Below, piece after piece: positions 8,131 through 14,217 of a stretch of DNA of 64,000 bases. The stretch comes from Methylobacterium sp. C25. GTDB lineage: Bacteria > Pseudomonadota > Alphaproteobacteria > Rhizobiales > Beijerinckiaceae. Under the pieces are notes generated by a model. The model saw only the letters and a list, made by a program, of their open reading frames with translations, made no database searches and was not told the DNA's origin. The DNA lies in NCBI RefSeq assembly GCF_021352225.1, contig NZ_JAAUVI010000001.1, positions 902,191 through 966,190 on the forward strand, read 5' to 3'. The position numbers and the translations under genes are program-made. Every line of letters starts with the position of its first letter. The first letter of the stretch is position 1.

Positions 8131-8580
8131 ATGTCCAAGTTCTTGAAGGCCATCGTCATCGGCGCGCCGCTGCTGATCGCGGCCCCGGCCCTCGTCCACG
8201 CCCATGGCGACGGCGCGCCCTCTCCGATCGATACGACCGGGCTCGAGTCCCTCGGCGATACCGATCGCGAGAAGAATCCCTACGAGGGCAACGCCAAGGC
8301 CGTGGAGATAGGCGCGTCGGGCTACAACAAGAACTGCGCCCGCTGCCACGGACTCGATGCGAAGTCTGGCGGCATGGCCCCGGATCTGCGCGAGCTCGAG
8401 AAGAGCGAGGCGACCGACGTCTACTTCCTGACCCGCGTGCGCGGCGGCGCCCAGCGTGACGGCCGCTACCGGATGCCTCCCTTCGGCGAAATCCTGAGCC
8501 AAGAGGCGATCTGGGCGATCCGGACCTATGTCGAGAGCGAAGCCGCGAAAGACCCGGCGCTGGCGGCGAAGGTCAATTGA
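8131..8580 (+). CDS. pedF: PedF-like cytochrome c-550
   Basis: A 149-residue periplasmic monohaem cytochrome c, probably the electron acceptor of the PQQ alcohol dehydrogenase. Signal peptide ends near VHAHG. The haem-binding motif CARCH is at residues 69-73, followed by GLDAKSGGMAPDLREL. The likely axial Met is M115 in RYRMPPFGE. This arrangement matches the PedF/ExaB group that partners ExaA/PedE enzymes rather than the MxaG/XoxG group. ATG 8131 was chosen because the signal peptide begins there. The stop overlaps the TTG start of the next gene. The symbol is by family resemblance. Confidence 0.82.
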   Translation: MSKFLKAIVIGAPLLIAAPALVHAHGDGAPSPIDTTGLESLGDTDREKNPYEGNAKAVEIGASGYNKNCARCHGLDAKSGGMAPDLRELEKSEATDVYFLTRVRGGAQRDGRYRMPPFGEILSQEAIWAIRTYVESEAAKDPALAAKVN

Positions 8581-8927
8581 GCGGCGTCCGCTTCGATCGC
8601 ACGCTTCCGGTGATTGCGGGCCTCCTGCTCGCGATCACGTGGCCGGTCACCGCTCGGGCCACCATCAAGGAGTATCAGATCCGGCGGATGCTCCTCCTCA
8701 AGACCGAATGCGGGACCAGTGGTCTCGAGATCTCGGAGAAGGATGGGAAGGATCGGTTCTTCGCGACCTGTGAGAACGTCGCGCACTACCCGGACGGCGT
8801 CGAGATCCTCTGCCCCGACAGCGAGGACGAACGCGACTGCACCATGGTGACGGAGAAGCGCGAGTTCCGGCACCTCCATCACATGAGACCGGTGGAGCAG
8901 GATGAGCATCGGCGCGAGCACCCCTGA
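8577..8927 (+). CDS. Small exported cysteine-containing protein
   Basis: A 116-residue unrecognised protein. The only start compatible with a signal peptide is TTG at 8577, which overlaps the cytochrome stop (TTGA). The signal runs to about VTARA/TIKEYQ. The mature part has four cysteines (KTECGTS, FATCENV, EILCPDS, ERDCTMV), enough for two disulfides, and a His-rich end (FRHLHHMR). The 3' end overlaps the start of the cytochrome b561 gene by 26 bases in another frame. Function unknown; context puts it among accessory factors for alcohol oxidation. Confidence 0.7.
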   Translation: MSGVRFDRTLPVIAGLLLAITWPVTARATIKEYQIRRMLLLKTECGTSGLEISEKDGKDRFFATCENVAHYPDGVEILCPDSEDERDCTMVTEKREFRHLHHMRPVEQDEHRREHP

Positions 8928-9501
8928 CATCGCGGCCTCCCGAAGCGGCGGCAGGCGCTTAAGCGCGCCGACGCTTCTGCTGCACTGGCTCGTCGGCCTC
9001 GGTGTGCTCGGCCTCCTGGCCTATGGCTTCTGGCTCCAGACCCTGCCGTCTGGCGCCGGGAAGGCGCCTGCCGTGCAGATCCATAAATCCTTTGGCATGC
9101 TCGTCTTCGGGCTGGCGCTCTTGCGCGTCGCGTGGCGCTGCCACGAGGGTTTTCCCGAGCCCGCCGGGCCACATCGCCACTGGGAGCGACGCAGTGCGAT
9201 CGTGCTGCACAGCTTCCTGATGGCGGCCACGCTGCTGATGCCGATCACCGGCATCCTGCGCTCCCTCGCCTATGCGCGGCCGGTTGCCGTCTTCGGGCTA
9301 CCCGTCATCCCCAAGCTCTTCGAGACCAAGCAGGAGCTGCTTTACGAGATCAGCTCCAAGCTCCATGACTCGCTTGCCTTCGTGCTCGCCGGAGCGATCG
9401 CCCTGCACGTCGCCGCCGCGCTGATCCACCAGACCCGCGCCGGCGACGCCACGCTCGGGCGGATACTCGGCGGACGAGGCCCGACACAGACGCCGGGGTA
9501 G
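8902..9501 (+). CDS. Cytochrome b561-type dihaem membrane protein
   Basis: A 199-residue inner-membrane cytochrome b of the bacterial b561 family (YceJ-like). Four hydrophobic helices carry the expected haem-ligand histidines: LLLHWLVGL in helix 1, QIHKSFGML in helix 2, VLHSFLMAA in helix 3 and ALHVAAALIH in helix 4. Such proteins move electrons between the quinone pool and periplasmic partners. Within this string of genes it offers a membrane exit or entry for electrons alongside cytochrome c. It overlaps the upstream gene by 26 bases and is followed after three bases by the rhodanese-like gene. The direction of electron flow is not known. Confidence 0.82.
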   Translation: MSIGASTPDIAASRSGGRRLSAPTLLLHWLVGLGVLGLLAYGFWLQTLPSGAGKAPAVQIHKSFGMLVFGLALLRVAWRCHEGFPEPAGPHRHWERRSAIVLHSFLMAATLLMPITGILRSLAYARPVAVFGLPVIPKLFETKQELLYEISSKLHDSLAFVLAGAIALHVAAALIHQTRAGDATLGRILGGRGPTQTPG

Positions 9502-9504
9502 TTC

Positions 9505-10077
9505 ATGAAGTCGCGCCTGCTCGCCGCCGCCATCGGCATCGCCTGCCTCACATTGCTCGGGGCCGGCACGGAGCTGAGCGCCTTCGACAACGACGAGACC
9601 ACCGGCTACCGGATGCAGAACTACCGCTCGCCGGTGAACCTGCCGGTTCAGGGCGGCAAGCGGGTCGAGACCGCGGACGTCGACGCGCTCACGAAAGAGG
9701 GCGCTATCCTCGTCGACGTGATGCCCCAGCGCGGCGGCTACGATCCGGCCACCGGCGGATGGCGCATGGTCGACAAGCACGAGACCCTTCCCGGCGCGAC
9801 GTGGCTCCCCAATACAGGCACGGGCTACGTCGAACCGCGGCTCGCAGCCTATTTCACCGATGAGCTGAGCCGGCTCACGAAAGGCGACAAGGCAAAGCCG
9901 CTGATCGTCTTCTGCAAGGCCGATTGCTGGATGTCGTGGAACGCGGTGAAACGAGCCGCTGAACTCGGCTACAGCCGTGTCTACTGGTACGCCGATGGCA
10001 GCGACGGCTGGAATGACGCCGACCGCGCCCTGGTTGGGGCGACGCCCCCTCCGGTCCCCGCGCTGGCGGGCCATTGA
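9505..10077 (+). CDS. Rhodanese-like PQQ-associated CW-motif protein
   Basis: A 190-residue exported protein with signal peptide (residues 1-26, ending LSAFD). The fold is rhodanese-like: AILVDVMPQRGG at about 68-78 and LIVFCKADCWMSWNAVKRAAELGYSRVYWYADG at about 133-165. The active-site loop has Cys137, Cys141 and Trp142 (CKADCW). It belongs to the family that profile builders name 'PQQ-dependent catabolism-associated CXXCW motif protein'; here the spacing is C-x3-C-W. Rhodaneses carry sulfur as a persulfide, and the paired cysteines could equally act in thiol redox. It sits only three bases after cytochrome b561. Its substrate is not established. Confidence 0.8.
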   Translation: MKSRLLAAAIGIACLTLLGAGTELSAFDNDETTGYRMQNYRSPVNLPVQGGKRVETADVDALTKEGAILVDVMPQRGGYDPATGGWRMVDKHETLPGATWLPNTGTGYVEPRLAAYFTDELSRLTKGDKAKPLIVFCKADCWMSWNAVKRAAELGYSRVYWYADGSDGWNDADRALVGATPPPVPALAGH

Positions 10078-10138
10078 GCAAGGCGGCAGATGGCACCGCG
10101 AACCGGCAATAAAATTCTTGCCGAGGCCGACTCGCACT

Positions 10139-10158
10139 TCTACCGATCAGTCGGTAGA
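10139..10158. promoter_or_regulatory. TetR-type operator-like palindrome
   Basis: TCTACCGA at 10139-10146 is followed by TCAG and the exact complement TCGGTAGA at 10151-10158. TACCGA...TCGGTA arms with a four-base centre are typical of TetR-family operators. The site lies in the 221-base gap (10078-10298) between the rhodanese-like gene and the SoxYZ gene and so could control a second transcript. No tetR gene is present in the window. The rest of the gap holds no supported gene. Confidence 0.5.
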
Positions 10159-10298
10159 GACAATGAATGGCTGTGTCATCATCGACCAATGGGTTGGATG
10201 ACGCGCAACGGTTGTCGCAGCATGATGCAGGCTGGCCATGCCAGGACACCTGCTGACCTGCGCAGGGCCGGAACGAGAATGGACGAGGTGACGCCGCC

Positions 10299-11087
10299 AT
10301 GATGGTCCCATTCCGCAAACCGCCCGCACCGGCCATGGCCGTGGCGGCGGAGACCACGACGCGTGATCCCCTCGATTCCCCGATGTGGAGCGACCTCTCC
10401 AAGCGCTACCTCTCGGGACGCGCGGTGGTGTTCGACGAACGCGTGCAGGTGATCCTGCCGCCGGTCACTGAAAACCAGACCCAGGTTCCGATCACCATCG
10501 ATGCCCGCGCCCTCGGTCAGGTCGACGAGATCCTGGTCATCGTCGACCTGCATCCCTTCCCACAGCCCCTGCGCATGGAGCCGATCGCGGCTCAGCCCTT
10601 CGTGGCCTACCGCCAGAAGATCGAGCAGGGCACGCCCGTCCGTGCGGCCGCCCGGCAGGGCGACACCTGGTATGTCGGCGGACGATATCTCGACGCGGCC
10701 GGCGGCGGCTGCTCGGTACCTCCGGCGGTCATCGCCAAAGTGGATTGGGAGCATCTCGGCGAGATCCGGGCACGCGCCTGGCGCGAAGCGGATGGCGGCG
10801 CCCGCGTGCGGATGCGACTGCTCCACCCCATGGATAACGGCATGATCGCCAACATCCCGGCCTTCTTCATCGAGACCCTGAACGTGAGCGATGCGAGCGG
10901 CGCGCCTCTGGCCAAGCTGCAGCTCAGCGAGGCCATCGCCGCCAACCCGACCCTGACGCTCCTTCCCGCGATGCCGAAGGACGGCGAGCTTCTCAAAGTC
11001 TCGGCGCGCGACAACAACGGCGGCGAGTTCAAGGCTGCCATCCCGATTCCGGCCGCGGCCACGCGCATGCGGGAGGGCCGCCTGTGA
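10299..11087 (+). CDS. Fused SoxYZ-like carrier protein, quinoprotein-associated
   Basis: A 262-residue fusion of SoxY-like (about 30-140) and SoxZ-like (about 150-255) domains. In SoxYZ, intermediates ride covalently on a Cys at the tip of a flexible SoxY arm. Here that arm reads DAAGGGCSVPP with Cys138, placed at the domain junction instead of the protein end. The SoxZ part includes VRMRLLHPMDNG and IPAFFIETLNV. Families of this type occur next to PQQ dehydrogenases, without soxB or soxCD. The N-terminus (MMVPFRKPPAPAMAVAAETT) is a poor Sec signal, and an in-frame stop at 10254-10256 with no intervening start codon rules out a longer one. The stop overlaps the hydrolase start (GTGA). Confidence 0.82.
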   Translation: MMVPFRKPPAPAMAVAAETTTRDPLDSPMWSDLSKRYLSGRAVVFDERVQVILPPVTENQTQVPITIDARALGQVDEILVIVDLHPFPQPLRMEPIAAQPFVAYRQKIEQGTPVRAAARQGDTWYVGGRYLDAAGGGCSVPPAVIAKVDWEHLGEIRARAWREADGGARVRMRLLHPMDNGMIANIPAFFIETLNVSDASGAPLAKLQLSEAIAANPTLTLLPAMPKDGELLKVSARDNNGGEFKAAIPIPAAATRMREGRL

Positions 11088-12073
11088 CCTCGACGACAGC
11101 AGGATCGCTCATGCCCGGCATCAACCGCCGCGAATGGCTCGCCCTCGGCCTTGCCGCCGCGACGCTGCCCGTGATTCCGGGGGCGTCGGAAGCGGCCTCC
11201 CTCAAATACAGCCTGAACCCGGTGCCGATCGCGCCCGGCGTCTGGACGATCTACGGCCTGCCGGAGCCGATCACGTCGAAAAATGGCGGCGCCATCGCCA
11301 ACATCACCATCTTCGATACCAGCGAAGGCACGGTGCTGATCGATGCCGGCCCCTCGCATCGCTACGGCGAGGCGCTGAAGGCCAAGGCGACGGAGCTGAC
11401 GGGCAAGCCGGTCGTGCGCGTCTACCTGACGCATTACCACACCGATCACGTGCTCGGGGCGACTGCCTTCGAGAGCGGCACGGTTTCGGCGGGCAAGACG
11501 CTGACGGCCGACCTCAAGCGCGTCGGCAACGACCTGACCAATGCGATGTACCGAGTCGCCGGGGACTGGATGCGCGGAACGGACGTCCCCCAGCCTGGCC
11601 GCGAGGCAGCGGAAGGCGTCGAGACGGTGGGCAACCGCAGTTTTCGGCTGATGCCGCTCGCCGGCCATACCAGCGAGGATCTCTGTCTCTATGAGGAGAG
11701 CACAGGTCTGCTATTCCCCGGAGACCTCGTCTTCCTCGATCGCGCGGCCACCACACCGGACGCCAAGATCGATACCTGGCGCAGCTCGCTGGAGCGCTTG
11801 AAGGGCATTGGCCACAAGATGCTGGTGCCCGGACACGGCCCAGTCGAGGCCGGCACGCGCGGCATCGAGCAGACCTGGCGCTGGCTCGATACCATCGAGG
11901 CGCAGATAGACGATGGCTTCGAGCGCGGCCTCGACATTACCGAGCTGATGGCGGTGCCCCTGCCCGCCTGGACCGACGGAATTGCGGTCGCGAATTACGA
12001 ATATGCACGCTCGGTCATGCACCTCATGCCGGCCCTTGAGGCCACCCGCCTTCCACAGACCGAGCGCGCTTAA
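11084..12073 (+). CDS. Exported metallo-beta-lactamase-fold hydrolase, quinoprotein relay type
   Basis: A 329-residue zinc hydrolase of the MBL superfamily. The N-terminus NRREWLALGLAAATLPVIPGASEA has a twin-arginine pair before a hydrophobic stretch, so Tat export is likely. The metal motif LTHYHTDHVLG (His117, His119, Asp121, His122) is followed by LAGHTSEDL, FPGDLVFLD and VPGHGPVEAG, which supply the remaining ligands. The fold is shared with glyoxalase II, which splits thioesters. Profile families call such proteins 'quinoprotein relay system zinc metallohydrolase'. Direct coupling to the SoxYZ carrier suggests that the carrier-bound thiol adduct is its substrate, which is inference. GTG 11084 was used; ATG 11111 is an alternative just before the RR. 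Confidence 0.82.
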   Translation: MTSTTAGSLMPGINRREWLALGLAAATLPVIPGASEAASLKYSLNPVPIAPGVWTIYGLPEPITSKNGGAIANITIFDTSEGTVLIDAGPSHRYGEALKAKATELTGKPVVRVYLTHYHTDHVLGATAFESGTVSAGKTLTADLKRVGNDLTNAMYRVAGDWMRGTDVPQPGREAAEGVETVGNRSFRLMPLAGHTSEDLCLYEESTGLLFPGDLVFLDRAATTPDAKIDTWRSSLERLKGIGHKMLVPGHGPVEAGTRGIEQTWRWLDTIEAQIDDGFERGLDITELMAVPLPAWTDGIAVANYEYARSVMHLMPALEATRLPQTERA

Positions 12074-12086
12074 CAAAAATACCCTG

Positions 12087-12135
12087 TCAAGCGACGGGTC
12101 CGCTTGATTGAATTATATCGCTCTTCCTGTTCAAT
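12087..12135. promoter_or_regulatory. Two inverted repeats in the formate dehydrogenase promoter region
   Basis: TCAAGCG at 12087-12093 pairs with CGCTTGA at 12101-12107. ATTGAA at 12107-12112 pairs with TTCAAT at 12130-12135. They occupy most of the 98-base gap before fdsG, in an AT-rich setting. The first could be a terminator hairpin, but it lacks a T-run. Dyads of this kind also suit a LysR-type regulator, and one is encoded at 19461-20387. Confidence 0.4.
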
Positions 12136-12171
12136 TGGCCTTTAGAACAAGACCAATTTGGGTTGGAAAGC

Positions 12172-12645
12172 ATGGCAAGTCCCGAGCCTTGGAGCGCCGA
12201 CCGCGCCGCTGGGATCGTCGCCGAGCACAAGCATCTCGAAGGTGCGACGCTCCCGATCCTGCACGCGTTGCAGGAAGAGTTCGGCTACGTCGACGAGGCG
12301 GCAGTGCCGATCATCGCCGATGCGCTGAACCTGTCGAAGGCCGAGGTCTTCGGCTGCATCACCTTCTACCACGACTTCCGGAAGGCGCCGGCCGGACGCC
12401 ACCACGTGAAGCTGTGCCGCGCTGAAGCCTGCCAGGCCATGGGCTCGGACAAGCTGCATGGCGAAATCCTGCAGCGTCTCGGCGTCGATTGGCACGGCAC
12501 CACGTCCGACGGCGACGTGACGGTCGAGCCGGTCTACTGCCTCGGCCTCTGTGCCAACGGCCCCGCCGCGATGATCGGCGAGGAGCCTGTCGCGCGTCTC
12601 ACGGCCGACAGCCTCGAAGCGGCGCTGAAGGAGTCGCGGGCATGA
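12172..12645 (+). CDS. fdsG: NAD-dependent formate dehydrogenase gamma subunit
   Basis: A 157-residue [2Fe-2S] subunit related to NuoE. It carries the thioredoxin-like ferredoxin pattern: first cysteine pair in VKLCRAEACQAMG and second pair in VYCLGLCANGP, about 40 residues later. The N-terminal helical part (TLPILHALQEEFGYV, CITFYHDF) also matches NuoE. It relays electrons near the FMN site of the beta subunit. ATG 12172 was chosen; TTG 12163 in frame is possible. Its stop overlaps the fdsB start (ATGA). In Methylorubrum this cluster type is called fdh2. Confidence 0.92.
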   Translation: MASPEPWSADRAAGIVAEHKHLEGATLPILHALQEEFGYVDEAAVPIIADALNLSKAEVFGCITFYHDFRKAPAGRHHVKLCRAEACQAMGSDKLHGEILQRLGVDWHGTTSDGDVTVEPVYCLGLCANGPAAMIGEEPVARLTADSLEAALKESRA

Positions 12646-14207
12646 GCATCAAGATCTACGTCCCGCAGGACGCCGTCGCTCTCGGGCTCGGCGCCAACCG
12701 CGTCGCCCGCGCCATCTTCAACGGCGCGGAGCAGCGCGGCCTCGACGTCGAGATCGTCCGCACCGGCACCCGCGGCCTGCTCTGGCTGGAGCCGATGGTC
12801 GAGGTCGCGACGGCCGAGGGCCGCATCGCCTACGGCCCGGTGACGCCGGCCGATGTCGATAGCCTGCTCAACGCCGGCCTGCACGAGGGTGGCGAGCACA
12901 CGCTCCGCCTCGGTAATCCGGAAGAAATCCCCTTCCTCAAGCGTCAACACCGTATCACCTTCCACCGCTGCGGCGTGGTCGATCCGGTTTCGGTCGAAGA
13001 CTATCGCGCCCATGGCGGCTATCGCGGTTTAGAGGCCGCGCTGAAGATGGAGCCGAAGGACGTCGTCGCGCAGGTGAAGGATTCGGGGCTGCGCGGCCGC
13101 GGCGGCGCCGGCTTCCCGGCCGGCATCAAGTGGAACACGGTGATGCTCGCGCAGGACGAGCGGAAATACGTGGTCTGTAACGCCGACGAGGGCGATTCCG
13201 GCACCTTTGCCGACCGGATCATGATGGAGGGCGACCCCTTCAACCTGATCGAGGGCATGACCATCGCCGCCGTCGCCACCGGCGCGACCCGCGGTTACAT
13301 CTACTGCCGCTCCGAGTATCCGCAGGCCTTCCGCACGATGCGGGACGCCATCGCCAACGGCGTGAAGGCGGGCGTGCTCGGCGAGAACATTCTTGGAAGC
13401 GGCAAGACCTTCCATCTGGAAGTCCGGCTGGGCGCTGGTGCGTACATCTGCGGCGAGGAGACCTCGCTGCTCGAGAGCCTCGAGGGACGTCGCGGCATCG
13501 TGCGCGCCAAGCCGCCGATCCCGGCACTCAAGGGCTTCCTGGGCAAGCCGACGCTCGTCAACAACGTCATGACCTTCACGGCCGTGCCGTGGATCATGGA
13601 GCACGGCGCCAAGGCCTATGCTGATTTCGGCATGGGTCGCTCGCTCGGCACCCTGCCGATCCAGCTCGCCGGCAACATCAAGCAGGGCGGCCTGATCGAG
13701 TACGCCTTCGGCATCACCATCCGCGAGGTCATCGAGGACTTCGGCGGCGGCACGTTGTCCGGTCGTCCGGTGCGCGCAGTGCAGGTCGGTGGCCCCCTCG
13801 GTGCCTACTTCCCCGACAGCCTGCTCGACACGCCCCTCGACTACGAGAAGATGGCCGAGAAGAAGGGCCTCGTCGGGCATGGCGGCATCGTGGTCTTCGA
13901 CGACACCGTCGACATGGCCAAGCAGGCCCGCTTCGCCTTCGAGTTCTGCGCGGCCGAGTCGTGCGGCAAGTGCACGCCCTGCCGCATCGGCGCGACGCGC
14001 GGCGTCGAGACCATGGACAAGGTCATCTCTGGCGACCGCGCCGAGGCCAATGTCGAGCTGGTCAAGGACCTCTGCGAGGTCATGACCGATGGATCGCTCT
14101 GCGCCATGGGGGGTTTGACTCCCATGCCGGTGATGAGCGCGATCAACTTTTTCCCCGAAGATTTCACGGGCCCGGGACAGCAGTCCTTCCCCGTCGCCGC
14201 CGAGTGA
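12642..14207 (+). CDS. fdsB: NAD-dependent formate dehydrogenase beta subunit
   Basis: A 521-residue flavoprotein that passes electrons from formate to NAD+. The N-terminal ~110 residues form the NuoE-like extension typical of FdsB. The NuoF-like core has the Gly-rich nucleotide site RGRGGAGFPAGIKW, then CNADEGDSGTFADR and GAGAYICGEETSLLESLEG. The C-terminal [4Fe-4S] site is ESCGKCTPCRIG with a fourth Cys in GSLCAMGG. ATGA overlap with fdsG and a ten-base gap to fdsA show one operon. Length is normal for the family. Confidence 0.93.
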   Translation: MSIKIYVPQDAVALGLGANRVARAIFNGAEQRGLDVEIVRTGTRGLLWLEPMVEVATAEGRIAYGPVTPADVDSLLNAGLHEGGEHTLRLGNPEEIPFLKRQHRITFHRCGVVDPVSVEDYRAHGGYRGLEAALKMEPKDVVAQVKDSGLRGRGGAGFPAGIKWNTVMLAQDERKYVVCNADEGDSGTFADRIMMEGDPFNLIEGMTIAAVATGATRGYIYCRSEYPQAFRTMRDAIANGVKAGVLGENILGSGKTFHLEVRLGAGAYICGEETSLLESLEGRRGIVRAKPPIPALKGFLGKPTLVNNVMTFTAVPWIMEHGAKAYADFGMGRSLGTLPIQLAGNIKQGGLIEYAFGITIREVIEDFGGGTLSGRPVRAVQVGGPLGAYFPDSLLDTPLDYEKMAEKKGLVGHGGIVVFDDTVDMAKQARFAFEFCAAESCGKCTPCRIGATRGVETMDKVISGDRAEANVELVKDLCEVMTDGSLCAMGGLTPMPVMSAINFFPEDFTGPGQQSFPVAAE

Positions 14208-14217
14208 GGAACACACG

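Noticed and set aside
10090..10302. 70-codon plus-strand frame in the gap before SoxYZ
   Set aside because: No signal peptide, no ribosome site, and the TetR-like palindrome lies within it; more likely regulatory DNA.
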